Positions 7,570 to 17,306 of a stretch of 64,000 nt of DNA are shown piece after piece. The translations under genes and the position numbers were made by a program. The notes under the pieces were generated by a model. That model was not told the DNA's origin, made no database searches, and was given only the letters and a program-made list of their open reading frames with translations. Numbering within the stretch: position 1 is the stretch's first letter; each line of letters starts with the position of its first letter. This DNA comes from Desulfurella acetivorans A63 (GTDB taxonomy: Bacteria > Campylobacterota_A > Desulfurellia > Desulfurellales > Desulfurellaceae): assembly GCA_000517565.1 (NCBI GenBank), contig CP007051.1, positions 891,039-955,038 of the forward strand, given 5' to 3'.

Positions 7570-9168
7570 TTAAGTCTTAAACTTACCTACGCTAGATAAC
7601 AGTCCTTCTGATATGTTCTTTAGGTTTTGGGCATTGGCTGATATTGTTTCTACTGCTTTGGCATTTTCTTCCTGGGCTTTGCTGATTTCTTTTACCTGCA
7701 TCTCAAGCTCTGAAACTGTAGAAGAAAGCTCCTGTGTTGCAGCAGATAGAGAGTTTACCTGGTCTGATACATTGGAGATTTTATCTGATACAACTGAAAC
7801 ACTTTCTTTGGTTTTGGCAATGGAGTTTGCTTTTTCCTGTGTATTAAGCTGAGTTTGGTTCATTACTTTGACTACTTTTGTGGTTTTTTCCTGTATGGAT
7901 TTTATTATCAAAGCTACTTCATCTGTAGCTTTCTGTGTTTTTTCTGCAAGTTTTCTGATTTCATCTGCTACCACTGCAAAGCCTCTTCCATGCTCGCCAG
8001 CACGGGCTGCTTCAATAGCAGCATTTAAGGCAAGCAGGTTTATCTGGTCAGTTATGTCGTTTATTATCTTTAGTATGTCTCCTACTTTCTTTGAAGCTTC
8101 TCCTAGATCATTTACATCAAGGCTTGCTTTGGATATAGAATCAGATAGCTCCAGTATTGCTTCTACATTGGACTCAATTTGTTTTACCATTTGGTCTGTT
8201 ATTTCTTTTGCTTCATCGGAAGATACCCTTATGTCTTCTGTTGATCTTGCAATACCGGATAGTGCATTTGCTGTGTCTTCTGTTGCATGCGATATCTCTT
8301 TTGTGTTTGATGATACCTGCTCACTTGAAGCAGATATTTGAGCAGCTGAAGTGGCAAGAGAGTTTACAGAAGATTGGACTTCTTTTGCCTTTGAAACAAT
8401 CTGGCTAACAATATCTTTAAGCGTTGATATGAATTTGTTGAGATTATCTGTTAGCTCTCCAAATTCGTCATTTGAGTTCTTTGGCAATACAATAGTTAAA
8501 TCACCACCACCTTTGGCAAGGGTGGAGACAAGAGAGTTTACATGAGAGAGGGGTTTAAAGATTTTATTAAATAGTATTTTCCATACAACCAAAACTACCG
8601 CAAGCATTATAACCATTACTATGGCTACTATTAGAATTGTCAGAGCCATTGTATTTTCCATTTTCAGCTTAATATTTTCAAAGTTTTTTCTTTCATTTGA
8701 AATAAGCTCTAAAACAAAAGATCTTGCCTTTCTCCACTGAGGCGTTTCTTCTTTTACAAGCAAATTATATGCTTGTTTTTGATCTGTCCTTGATAAAGCC
8801 TGAACCTTTAGTTGCAGTATATCATCTTTTTTAAGCAACTCTTTTAGTTTTTCAAGTTGAGATTTTTGTCTAAAATCTGCAACACCAAAACACTGATCAA
8901 AAGATTTATCCATGGAAATTGAAGCATTTTTGTAATTTTGCATAGCCTTTGTATCGCTTGGGTTTAGAAGAATATTTGTTGTTGAATGGCCTTTTTGCAA
9001 ACTTTGAGCATAAATATTATCAATATTATTTAAGTAAACAACCTGTTTATCTAAGTTGTGAATAATATTTTTTAAATTTAAACCTGCCATTATCACAATT
9101 GCAAAAAACACTAAAGCACTAAAAAGATAAAAACCATTTGAAAAATTAAGTAATTTTTTAATACTCAT
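7570..9168 (-). CDS. Methyl-accepting chemotaxis protein, four-helix-bundle type
   Basis: A 532-aa transmembrane chemoreceptor. TM1 spans about residues 14-31, then a helical periplasmic region to about 172 that looks like a four-helix-bundle sensor, and TM2 about 173-197. A HAMP linker follows ([23 protein letters not shown]), then the cytoplasmic signalling coiled coil. The conserved hairpin tip is present (residues of [28 protein letters not shown]). It relays ligand binding to CheA/CheW and is methylated by CheR, encoded elsewhere in this window at 58652-59458. It is the last gene of a three-gene signalling operon, 10 bp after the other receptor. The ligand is unknown. Confidence 0.9.
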   Translation of the reverse strand: MSIKKLLNFSNGFYLFSALVFFAIVIMAGLNLKNIIHNLDKQVVYLNNIDNIYAQSLQKGHSTTNILLNPSDTKAMQNYKNASISMDKSFDQCFGVADFRQKSQLEKLKELLKKDDILQLKVQALSRTDQKQAYNLLVKEETPQWRKARSFVLELISNERKNFENIKLKMENTMALTILIVAIVMVIMLAVVLVVWKILFNKIFKPLSHVNSLVSTLAKGGGDLTIVLPKNSNDEFGELTDNLNKFISTLKDIVSQIVSKAKEVQSSVNSLATSAAQISASSEQVSSNTKEISHATEDTANALSGIARSTEDIRVSSDEAKEITDQMVKQIESNVEAILELSDSISKASLDVNDLGEASKKVGDILKIINDITDQINLLALNAAIEAARAGEHGRGFAVVADEIRKLAEKTQKATDEVALIIKSIQEKTTKVVKVMNQTQLNTQEKANSIAKTKESVSVVSDKISNVSDQVNSLSAATQELSSTVSELEMQVKEISKAQEENAKAVETISANAQNLKNISEGLLSSVGKFKT

Positions 9169-9178
9169 ATTGCCTCCC

Positions 9179-10855
9179 TTAAATATTTTCTACAGCAAGA
9201 CCTACTCTTATGCCACCAAAGTGTTTGCCTTCTATAAATACAGGAACGCCAATATCGCTTGTAACTTCGCCAGTGTCCCTTGGATAAGTTTGTATAATTA
9301 GGCTATCTGTATTTCTTGCCGCATTTAAAGCAACTGTTTCGTTAAATATTCTCATAGAACGATTCCCTACAAGGTCTTTTTCGTAATTGCCAGTTAGGGG
9401 TTTATCATAGATTGAGTTGTGTGCTGCTATGTAGCCATTATTGTCTGTAAGCAATACATATCTAAAGTTTTGATTCATATTCAAGTATTTATCTTCTATG
9501 GGCTGGATGTATTGTTTAAAAAAGTCAGTAAATCTTGTGCGGTATTTTTGCGGATTGGTATTTGGTATTGGCACATAGTTTCTATCCCATATGTCACTGG
9601 ATGAAATTATACCTTTTTTGATTGCGTTTTCTATTGTATCTGTCATTTCTTTAGCGCATTTGTTAGCAAGATCTACAACTTCTTCTAATGGGTTTCCTAC
9701 TCTTACTTTCTTTAAAATATTTGCGGATTGTTCTGCGATTTTGCTTAAATCAAGACTTTTTGAGCTTACATTATCAAGACTTGTTGATATTTCTTTAACA
9801 GAACCTGCAAGGTATTCTACCGTTTGGGCTACTTCTTCAATTGAACTTGACTGTTCTTCTGTGGCTGCTGTTATTGTATTTATCATGTTGTTTGCCTGAT
9901 TAATTTTATCTGCAAGGTTATCAAAAGAAACAAGCATTTCTTCTACAGATTTTGTGTTTTGTTCAATTGTATCTCTTATTATTTTATTTCGCTCAACAAG
10001 AATGTTGAAATTTTCTGCAACAGAATTAATTGTATTTTCTATCTCTTTTGATTGCTTTTGTGTTTGCTCTGCAAGCTTTCTAATCTCATCTGCTACCACT
10101 GCAAAGCCTCTGCCATGCTCACCTGCCCTGGCAGCTTCAATGGCAGCATTTAAGGCAAGAAGGTTTGTTTGGTTTGAGATATCATTTATAACATTTACAA
10201 TGGATAGTATATCGTCTATTTGAGAATGCAGGCTTTCCATAGATTGTTTATTTTCATTTAATACTTCAATTGAGTTTTGAGAGGCTTTACTTATATTTTG
10301 CGTTGTTTTTATCGTTTGCTCACTTATAGCGTTTACTTCTTCCATAAACCTCACAAAGTTTTCCATATTGTGAGATATATCGCCTATGGCTTTTGTGGAA
10401 TCATTCATTGTTTTATTTATTGCTTCAAGGTTGTCTTTGGTTTCGTTCATATGATGTGTAATATTTTTTAGCTCAAAGTTAAATTTGGCGTTAAAAACAG
10501 AAGTTTTTGTAGCATTTGTGATAAGCTCGCTAAAGATAGATTTGGAAAATGTTAGCATGTCATTTAAAAAAACACCCACTGCTTCAATAAACTTTGGCAT
10601 TTCATACTTTTTTGTTAAATCATGCTTTTCGTTTTGAAGCAACTGCATATACTCTTTGTTTGCTTTTATCGTTGGCCCAATTACTACTTTGTAGTAATAC
10701 CAAAAATTTGCAATAGCAAAAGCTGTTGTAGCTATACTAAATGTATACATAAAGTACTGGTTAACAAATTCCCTAAAAAATATATAACCTATTGCTCCTC
10801 CTGCAAAATAAAGCAAAAAAGTTACGACAGTAAAAATCACAAGTTTATTAATCAT
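9179..10855 (-). CDS. Chemoreceptor with a C-terminal cytoplasmic sensor domain
   Basis: A 558-aa chemoreceptor with inverted architecture. Two closely spaced membrane helices (about 5-27 and 35-56) leave almost no periplasmic loop. A cytoplasmic linker and signalling coiled coil (tip about residues 228-250) follow. A separate domain of about 160 residues comes after the coiled coil ([15 protein letters not shown], then [30 protein letters not shown] and [17 protein letters not shown]). The C-terminal domain resembles the PAS/Cache-like tail of a known proteobacterial MCP subgroup. It therefore probably senses an internal or membrane-permeant signal. It lies 3 bp after the EAL gene, so phosphodiesterase and receptor are co-transcribed. 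Confidence 0.85.
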   Translation of the reverse strand: MINKLVIFTVVTFLLYFAGGAIGYIFFREFVNQYFMYTFSIATTAFAIANFWYYYKVVIGPTIKANKEYMQLLQNEKHDLTKKYEMPKFIEAVGVFLNDMLTFSKSIFSELITNATKTSVFNAKFNFELKNITHHMNETKDNLEAINKTMNDSTKAIGDISHNMENFVRFMEEVNAISEQTIKTTQNISKASQNSIEVLNENKQSMESLHSQIDDILSIVNVINDISNQTNLLALNAAIEAARAGEHGRGFAVVADEIRKLAEQTQKQSKEIENTINSVAENFNILVERNKIIRDTIEQNTKSVEEMLVSFDNLADKINQANNMINTITAATEEQSSSIEEVAQTVEYLAGSVKEISTSLDNVSSKSLDLSKIAEQSANILKKVRVGNPLEEVVDLANKCAKEMTDTIENAIKKGIISSSDIWDRNYVPIPNTNPQKYRTRFTDFFKQYIQPIEDKYLNMNQNFRYVLLTDNNGYIAAHNSIYDKPLTGNYEKDLVGNRSMRIFNETVALNAARNTDSLIIQTYPRDTGEVTSDIGVPVFIEGKHFGGIRVGLAVENI

Positions 10856-10858
10856 AAA

Positions 10859-13384
10859 TCACCCCCCATTTTTTAATAATTCAAAAAATTTATCTTTTGG
10901 CATTGGCTTATAAAAAAGATAACCCTGGAAATAATCGCAACCCATCGATTTTAAAGTATCAAACTGCCACCTTTCTTCTACGCCTTCTGCAATTGTTTTT
11001 ATATTTAAGCTTTTTGCAAGATATATTATAGATTTAACGATATTTTTTGTCTTATCGTTTTGCAAATCTTTAATAAAAGATATATCAATTTTTAGAAATT
11101 CAACATTTAGCTTGGTAAGATAAGATAAAGATGAGTAACCTGTTCCAAAATCATCTAGTGCAAAATAAATACCATTTTGCCTAAATTCATCAATAAGCCG
11201 CTTTATATAGTTAAAATCGTTTAAAAACGCTCTTTCTAATATCTCAATTTTTAGTAAAGACTCATCAACATTGTGGTATTTCAGGTTTGTTATTATGAGG
11301 TCTTTAATATGCTTTCGCATTAAACTTTGAAGCGATAAATTTATAGAAATTGGAATGTATCTAACTATCTTAAATTCTTTTATGTCTTTTAAAACTTGTT
11401 CAAATAAATTATTTTCTACATCAGCAATCAAAAAAGTTTCTTCTAATATGGGTAAAAATTCTCCTGGCGATATGATATTGGCACCTTTTTTCCATCTTAA
11501 TAAGCTTTCTGCGCCCGATATTTTTTTATTTTTATCAACATATGGCTGATAATAAACAATAAATTCATTGTTTAGTAAAGCAAGTTCAAGCTCTGCTTTC
11601 AATTCTAGTTTTTTTAATGATTCTTGTTCAATTTCTTTTTTAAAAAAACCAACCTGATTTTCGCCTTTAGCTTTTGCATCTGCTAGCGCAAGGCGTGCTT
11701 TGTTTATTAGATCCTTGGCTATTTTTGCATCATCCGGGAAAAAGCTCAAACCAATATTAAACGAAAGAGATATTTTACCCTGTTGTGTTTCATAAGGTTT
11801 TGATAACTCATTTAATAGTTTAATACATACAACAAATGTGTCTTCTTGGGTTTTTAAATCTTTTAATAAAATACCAAACCTATCGGATTCTAATTTTGCA
11901 ATAATATCATACTGTCTTAAATTATTTTTTATACGTTGTGCAATATTTTGAAGTATAATGTTTCCTACATCATAACCAAATGCGTGATTTATGTTTTTAA
12001 ATTGTATAGGGTTTATAATAATGACCGCTCCAATTTGATTTTGTTTTGCTGCCCTTTCCAAAAAAAGTTCAATTGAATATTCAAAGGTTGCAAGGTTTAT
12101 TAGTCCTGTTATTTGATCAAAATGAGAAAATTTGAAAATCTTTTCTTTTAGGTCATCTTCTTTGGCAATTTCTTTTCCTATCAAAATGTAATATTGCTCA
12201 CCTACCATATAATCATATAAAAACATGCTTATATAGTAGTCTTTTAATGTATTTTTAAGCTTATACTTAATAATGTTGCTAAACTCACCAGTGTTTTTTA
12301 TAGTATCTAAAATCTCTTTTTTAAAAGTTTTAGGTTTATCAATTGCAAAAAAATTAATAATGTTTTTGCCTAAAAGCTCTTTTTTTGTATAACCTGATAT
12401 TAAAATATGTCTATTGTTTACAAATATAATTTTAAAATTTTTATCGGTTATAATAACAAGTTCAAAGCTTTCATTTATGACCTTGTTGATAAGCCAAAAA
12501 AACTTTTCATCTTCGATTTTTTTGAGAGCAAAAATTAAATCCTGCTGGATTTCGTTTAACAAATGTAAATATTCACCATCAAATATATTTGGTATAACAT
12601 CGAATATTAAAACTATATATGCAACTTTTAATTTTTTAACAACAGGTATTGCACATGTTGAGCTTATGTTGTGTCTTTCAAAAAAATCAGACATACAGTT
12701 TTTTAAATCAACAACATTTGAAATATAACTCACTTTTTTTGAATAAAATGCTTTACTGGCACTACATTTGCATATATTTTGAGCTTTAATTTCGAACATG
12801 AAAGACTTTAGTTCTTCCTCGTTATCTTTATTTTGCGCTCTTGCAAAAAAAGGTTTAAAAATTTTATTTTCAACTCTACCAACAATGCAAAAAGCATAAT
12901 CAACTTTATCTACAAGTACATCGCATACAGATTTTAGTAACTTTTCTTCATCGTTTTGTCTGATTATTAACTGGTTTATTTGACTTAAAGCAAAAAATAG
13001 CTTTTCATATGCTTTTTCTTTTGTTTTATTAAATGCTACAACTAGTCCTGAAGGTTTTCCTTCATACTCAATTGTATATGCAAAAATAGAAACTGGTGCT
13101 TTAATTTTGTTTTTGCCAATAAGTACATATTCTTTGAGTTCTATGCCAAAAACCTCTCCTTGCGTGCGTCTTTTTGCTATATTTTTTATCATTTCTAATT
13201 CTTTATCTGCAACATCAATCAAATCGTAAAAACTTTTTCCTAAAAGTTCATTATGATCATAGCCTAAAAATTCATTAAATGTTTTATTTGTATAAACTAT
13301 AGAACCATTATCCTGATAAATAAATATGCCAAATATTTTAGAATCTTTTAGTATTTCAGGAAAATTGTTAATTTTAACGCTCAT
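10859..13384 (-). CDS. PAS-GAF-PAS-degenerate GGDEF-EAL c-di-GMP phosphodiesterase
   Basis: An 841-aa cytoplasmic multidomain regulator: PAS about 5-120, GAF-like 125-300, PAS 305-425, GGDEF 430-580 and EAL 590-841. The cyclase signature is degraded (KLESDRFGI instead of RxGGDEF), so it should not make c-di-GMP. The EAL site looks intact: the Glu of GAESLLRW, the Asn of ISINLSLQS, the Glu of EILERAF, the DDFGTG pair, the Lys of LKIDISF and the Glu of AEGVE. A c-di-GMP hydrolase controlled by PAS/GAF sensing is the likely role. It heads an operon with two chemoreceptors, linking second-messenger level to taxis or surface attachment. The ribosome site is weak. Confidence 0.85.
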   Translation of the reverse strand: MSVKINNFPEILKDSKIFGIFIYQDNGSIVYTNKTFNEFLGYDHNELLGKSFYDLIDVADKELEMIKNIAKRRTQGEVFGIELKEYVLIGKNKIKAPVSIFAYTIEYEGKPSGLVVAFNKTKEKAYEKLFFALSQINQLIIRQNDEEKLLKSVCDVLVDKVDYAFCIVGRVENKIFKPFFARAQNKDNEEELKSFMFEIKAQNICKCSASKAFYSKKVSYISNVVDLKNCMSDFFERHNISSTCAIPVVKKLKVAYIVLIFDVIPNIFDGEYLHLLNEIQQDLIFALKKIEDEKFFWLINKVINESFELVIITDKNFKIIFVNNRHILISGYTKKELLGKNIINFFAIDKPKTFKKEILDTIKNTGEFSNIIKYKLKNTLKDYYISMFLYDYMVGEQYYILIGKEIAKEDDLKEKIFKFSHFDQITGLINLATFEYSIELFLERAAKQNQIGAVIIINPIQFKNINHAFGYDVGNIILQNIAQRIKNNLRQYDIIAKLESDRFGILLKDLKTQEDTFVVCIKLLNELSKPYETQQGKISLSFNIGLSFFPDDAKIAKDLINKARLALADAKAKGENQVGFFKKEIEQESLKKLELKAELELALLNNEFIVYYQPYVDKNKKISGAESLLRWKKGANIISPGEFLPILEETFLIADVENNLFEQVLKDIKEFKIVRYIPISINLSLQSLMRKHIKDLIITNLKYHNVDESLLKIEILERAFLNDFNYIKRLIDEFRQNGIYFALDDFGTGYSSLSYLTKLNVEFLKIDISFIKDLQNDKTKNIVKSIIYLAKSLNIKTIAEGVEERWQFDTLKSMGCDYFQGYLFYKPMPKDKFFELLKNGG

Positions 13385-13452
13385 TTGCTAAACCAAACAA
13401 ATCTAAAACGCCAAAACCTAAAAATCAAAAGCGCATATTATTATGTTACTGT

Positions 13453-13481
13453 ATTATATTAAAAAATTTTTAATTTGTAAA
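13453..13481 (-). promoter_or_regulatory. Promoter of the EAL-MCP operon
   Basis: Minus strand TTTACA (13481-13476), 17-nt spacer, TATAAT (13458-13453). The predicted start is near 13446, leaving a leader of about 62 nt before the ATG at 13384. Confidence 0.55.
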
Positions 13482-13544
13482 TAAAATTTTGCCATATTAA
13501 TTATAAAATTAAATTGAGTATCAATATAAAGATATTTTTTGAGA

Positions 13545-13572
13545 TTGACTAAGTGCATTCATTTAATATACT
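13545..13572 (+). promoter_or_regulatory. Promoter of the cobalamin gene cluster
   Basis: TTGACT (13545-13550), 16-nt spacer, TATACT (13567-13572). The predicted transcript starts near 13579, leaving no room for a cobalamin riboswitch. No conserved B12-box is seen in 13385-13602. Confidence 0.55.
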
Positions 13573-13602
13573 AAAGCTTAGGAAGTGTTTAAAAAGTTTA
13601 CA

Positions 13603-14568
13603 ATGGATAGTTTTTTTCATGGCGCTGATATTTATAGTTTTGCAAAAAAACTCAATATTAAACCAAAAGATGTTATTGATTTTTCTTCGAATATAAATTT
13701 TGTAAAGCCAAAAGTTAATTTAAAAAACATTGATATTAGTCCCTACCCTGACCCAAGATATGTTAAACTCAAAAAAGCTATCTCAAAAAAATACAATATT
13801 GATAAAAACTATATTCAACTGTTTAATGGTTCAACAGATGCAATATTTACCATTATAAATCACTTTGACGATGTTACTTTATACGCACCTTTTTTTTCAG
13901 AATACAAAAGGGCAAATAAAGTACAATTAATCAATAGATTTTCAAATATTTACGAAATTCCGCCTAAAGACTCATTGGTTGTTTTTGTAAATCCTTCTAC
14001 GCCAGATGGCACTTACTACGATTTAAAAAAATTTTTTGATATATGGTACAAGCAAAATAATACAGTGCTAATAGATGAATCTTTTTTGGATTTTAGTGGT
14101 AAAAAAAGTGCACTTTGCTTTTTAAATGATTTTGAAAAACTTATTATTTTAAAGTCTTTTAGCAAATTTTATGGATGTGCTGGTGTCAGAGTTGGCGTTT
14201 TAATAAGTAAAATAAAATTTAAAACACCTCTTTGGAATATATCTACATTTGATGAACAATTTATTTTACAAGCTTTAAAAGATAAAAAATTTGAAATTAA
14301 ATCAAAAATTTATGTAGAAAAAAATAAACAATTATTGCGCGAAATTTTAGAAAATTCTGGCTTATTTGAAAAAATATATGATTCAAGCACTAATTTTTTG
14401 TTAGCAAAGCTAAAACACATAAGCTCTATTGCTCTGCAGGATAAATTATCAGCTTACAATATATTAATCAGGGATTGTTCAAATTTTGATTTTTTAGATG
14501 AATTTCACGTAAGATTTGCCGTTAAATCAAAAAAAGGGTTAAAAGCTCTAAAAAAGGCTTTAAAATGA
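13603..14568 (+). CDS. cobD: Threonine-phosphate decarboxylase (cobalamin biosynthesis)
   Basis: A 321-aa fold-type I PLP enzyme of the HisC/CobD branch. The N-terminus FFHGADIYSFAKKL and the DFSSNINF motif match CobD. The PLP lysine lies in KSFSKFYGCAGVRVG, with NPSTPDGTYY before it. It decarboxylates L-threonine phosphate to (R)-1-amino-2-propanol phosphate, the linker of the cobalamin nucleotide loop. Context is decisive, because it opens a run of cobQ, cbiB, cobU and cobS. A GTG at 13585 is an alternative start; ATG 13603 puts HGAD at the usual position near the N-terminus. The next gene overlaps by 4 bp. Confidence 0.85.
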   Translation: MDSFFHGADIYSFAKKLNIKPKDVIDFSSNINFVKPKVNLKNIDISPYPDPRYVKLKKAISKKYNIDKNYIQLFNGSTDAIFTIINHFDDVTLYAPFFSEYKRANKVQLINRFSNIYEIPPKDSLVVFVNPSTPDGTYYDLKKFFDIWYKQNNTVLIDESFLDFSGKKSALCFLNDFEKLIILKSFSKFYGCAGVRVGVLISKIKFKTPLWNISTFDEQFILQALKDKKFEIKSKIYVEKNKQLLREILENSGLFEKIYDSSTNFLLAKLKHISSIALQDKLSAYNILIRDCSNFDFLDEFHVRFAVKSKKGLKALKKALK

Positions 14569-15920
14569 ACGATATCTTGGTTTTGGGCTCATCATCCAGC
14601 GCTGGAAAATCTACAATTACAATGTTTTTATTGAATATTTTAAAGCAAAACAATATTAAAGCCCTACCCTTTAAAGCCCAAAATTTCTCAAACAATTCAA
14701 CTGTTGCAGATGATAATACTGAGATTGCATTTGCTCAATATTTTCAAGCAAAATCTGTAAATCTAAAAACTAATTATCTAATGAATCCGTTACTTGTAAA
14801 ATCAGCAAACAATCAAAAACTTCACATAATTTTAAATGGAAAATTTTTTGGCCAGATGGATGCAACCGAGTTTTATGCAAATATTGATACTTTTAAATCC
14901 TCAATAGAAAAAAGTTACAATAGCTTGAAAAAAGATGGTTTAATCGTAGCAGAAGGCGCAGGTAGTCCAACAGAGCTTAATTTTTTAGAAAAAGACTTGG
15001 CTAATGTTTTTATAGCAAAAACATTTAAGCCAAAAATTGTATTTGTAGCAGATATTGAAAGAGGTGGTGTATTTGCAAGCATATATGGTACAAAAGAGTT
15101 ATTAAAAAAAATTGGCCTTGAAATTTCTGGTCTTATAGTTAACAAGTTTAGAGGCGATATAAGATTGTTTGACCAAGGAGTAAAAATAATAGAAAATGAA
15201 TTTGGCTTGCCAATTTTGGGTATTTTGCCCTATAAAACATTAAATATTGGATATGAAGACAGCTTCAACATAGATAATTACAATCAAAACAAAAAGCCAT
15301 TAATTAGAGCAGGTGTTTATCGCTTTAGACACATAAGTAATTACTTTGATATAGAACCGCTTGTTTTGGATAAAAATGTTGAAGTTACATTTTTTAGTGA
15401 TTTAAATTTGGCAGAAATGTTTGATGTGATAATTTTTCCTGGCACAAGACAGACAGTTTTTGATCTTATGCTTTTAAAAAAACAAGATTACAAGGTTTTA
15501 AAAAAATGCAAAATTATAGCTTTATGTGGCGGATATCAAATGCTATTTAGCGATATTTTTGACAATGTTGAATCAAATGTCAAGCATGCAAGAGGTTTGG
15601 GCTTAATTGATGGTCCTGTTTACTTTTTAAGAGAAAAAACACTAAAGCGTTCTGTTTACAAAATTATTGATTTCGACGTAGAAGGATTTGAAATGCATTT
15701 TGGATATACTGAAAAACTATTTTACGAAGATGAAAATATATTTGGCACACTTGTACACGAAGCGCTATATAGCGATAAACTAAGGACTTACCTGTTAAAA
15801 AAAGTAAACCCAAATTATCCTGGTTTCTGCTATAAAAAAGCTTATAAAAAACACCTTGCACAATTTATACAAACATCTAAAATGAATTTTTATGTGGATA
15901 AGTTTATTAAACTCCTATAG
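14565..15920 (+). CDS. cobQ: Cobyric acid synthase
   Basis: A 451-aa glutamine-dependent amidotransferase that amidates four side chains of adenosylcobyrinic acid a,c-diamide. The N-terminal dethiobiotin-synthetase-like domain has the P-loop VLGSSSSAGKST, PFKAQNFSNNS and the VADIERGGVFAS motif. The C-terminal class I glutaminase domain carries the nucleophile in ALCGGYQML and the late histidine in FEMHFGYTE. Slightly shorter than the usual ~490 aa. It overlaps cobD by 4 bp and cbiB by 29 bp. Confidence 0.92.
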   Translation: MNDILVLGSSSSAGKSTITMFLLNILKQNNIKALPFKAQNFSNNSTVADDNTEIAFAQYFQAKSVNLKTNYLMNPLLVKSANNQKLHIILNGKFFGQMDATEFYANIDTFKSSIEKSYNSLKKDGLIVAEGAGSPTELNFLEKDLANVFIAKTFKPKIVFVADIERGGVFASIYGTKELLKKIGLEISGLIVNKFRGDIRLFDQGVKIIENEFGLPILGILPYKTLNIGYEDSFNIDNYNQNKKPLIRAGVYRFRHISNYFDIEPLVLDKNVEVTFFSDLNLAEMFDVIIFPGTRQTVFDLMLLKKQDYKVLKKCKIIALCGGYQMLFSDIFDNVESNVKHARGLGLIDGPVYFLREKTLKRSVYKIIDFDVEGFEMHFGYTEKLFYEDENIFGTLVHEALYSDKLRTYLLKKVNPNYPGFCYKKAYKKHLAQFIQTSKMNFYVDKFIKLL

Positions 15921-16821
15921 TTTTTTAGCCTTTTGCGCATTTATTGTGGATTATATTTTTGGATCAATAAAATTAAAATACCACCCTGTTGTTTTGATAG
16001 GTAAATTTATAAGTTTTTTTGAAAGGCATTTTTACAAAGATAGCATAAAAGCAGGAGCAATTATTTTTATAATTACGAACTTATTGGCACTTTGTTTTGT
16101 TGGATTTATCTATATTATTTTGCCAAAAATATACTGGTATGTTTTTGAAATAGGTCTATCTGGTATTTTGATTGCAAACAATATGCTTTATAAAGAAGTC
16201 AAAAAAGTTGTCCTTTCTGATAACCCGAGGCAAAAACTCAGGTATTTGGTTAGCCGTGATGTTGATAGCCTAAGTGAATCCGATGTTTACAAAGCCTGTA
16301 TTGAAACTTATGCAGAAAACATAAATGACGCAGTTATTGCTCCGTTATTTTATCTGTTGCTTTTTGGTTTGTGGGGGCTTGTAGTTTATAAATGCACAAA
16401 TACGCTTGATTCAATGATAGGCTATAGAAACGTTCGTTATGAAAAATTTGGCAAAATTAGCGCAAGAGCTGATGATGTTTTAAACTTCATTCCAGCCAGA
16501 TTAACTGAATTAATTGTGCTTTTTGTAAACAAAAAACTTAACTACATTAAAAATATTTCAAAACTATCAAGATACTATACAAGTCCAAACTCAGTTTATC
16601 CAATAGGAGCCTTTGCATATTCTCTTGAAGTTTGTCTGGGTGGTCCTACAAGTTATTTTGGTAAAGTAGTTTTTAAACCAACGCTTGGTTTTAATAAATG
16701 CAAACTCGATGAATCTGATGTATTTAGAGCACTTAGGCAAAAAAATAAAATAGATTTAGCAATTGTTTTGATATTGGTGTTTTTAGTTATAATAGAAAAC
16801 TGGAGGATTTTTATTCGATGA
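15892..16821 (+). CDS. cbiB: Adenosylcobinamide-phosphate synthase
   Basis: A 309-aa membrane protein of the CbiB/CobD family, which joins adenosylcobyric acid to aminopropanol (phosphate). Family landmarks are the early 'HPVVLIGKFISFFE', 'ARDVDS'-like LVSRDVDSLSESDV, 'ETYAENINDAVIAPLFY' and 'NTLDSMIGYRNVRYEKFGKISARADD'. It has about five membrane segments. The ATG at 15892 lies inside the end of cobQ, so coupling is likely. The enzyme uses the product of the cobD gene two positions upstream. Confidence 0.92.
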   Translation: MWISLLNSYSFLAFCAFIVDYIFGSIKLKYHPVVLIGKFISFFERHFYKDSIKAGAIIFIITNLLALCFVGFIYIILPKIYWYVFEIGLSGILIANNMLYKEVKKVVLSDNPRQKLRYLVSRDVDSLSESDVYKACIETYAENINDAVIAPLFYLLLFGLWGLVVYKCTNTLDSMIGYRNVRYEKFGKISARADDVLNFIPARLTELIVLFVNKKLNYIKNISKLSRYYTSPNSVYPIGAFAYSLEVCLGGPTSYFGKVVFKPTLGFNKCKLDESDVFRALRQKNKIDLAIVLILVFLVIIENWRIFIR

Positions 16822-17306
16822 ATGCGCTTTTTATTGGTCCAAATAAAAGTGGCAAATCCCGACTTGCATTGGAATATACACTTAAAATTGCCCAAACAAA
16901 ACCATATTTTATTGCAACAGGGATTGCAGTTGATGAAGAAATGAAAAAAAAGATTGAACTTCACAAAAAAGAACGAAAAAACAGTTTTATTACAATAGAA
17001 GAACCACTTTTTATCTATGAAAAGCTACAATCTATAAAAGAATACAAGCTACTTGATTGCCTGAGTTTTTGGGTTAGTAATATGTTATTGAGCAATAAGG
17101 AAAACGAAATTGAAAATACAGCACATAATATATCAGAGATTCAAAATTGTGTATTTGTAATAAATGAAGTAGGAGCTTGCGTTATACCTGACAATGAACT
17201 TGCAAGAAAGTTTGCTCATTACAATGGGATTGTTGCTCAAATTATAGCCAAAAAATGTGATGAAGTGTTTTTATGCTCAGCAGGCATTAGTATAAAAATC
17301 AAATGA
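16818..17306 (+). CDS. cobU: Adenosylcobinamide kinase / guanylyltransferase
   Basis: A 162-aa CobU/CobP enzyme that phosphorylates adenosylcobinamide and transfers GMP to make AdoCbi-GDP. The P-loop is GPNKSGKSR, an unusual form of the family's GGxRSGKS. The guanylylation His is in KIELHKKERK, followed by TIEEP and DCLSFWVSNML, both typical of CobU. Short for the family (about 175-180 aa) but with the key motifs. It overlaps cbiB and cobS by 4 bp each. Confidence 0.88.
   Translation: MNALFIGPNKSGKSRLALEYTLKIAQTKPYFIATGIAVDEEMKKKIELHKKERKNSFITIEEPLFIYEKLQSIKEYKLLDCLSFWVSNMLLSNKENEIENTAHNISEIQNCVFVINEVGACVIPDNELARKFAHYNGIVAQIIAKKCDEVFLCSAGISIKIK

Noticed and set aside
7613-8545. Several plus-strand ORFs opposite the chemoreceptor genes
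   Set aside because: They are antisense shadows of repetitive coiled-coil coding sequence and show no motif or ribosome site.
13385-13602. Possible cobalamin riboswitch ahead of cobD
   Set aside because: No conserved B12-box or long structured leader is seen, and the best promoter starts the transcript only about 24 nt before ATG 13603.
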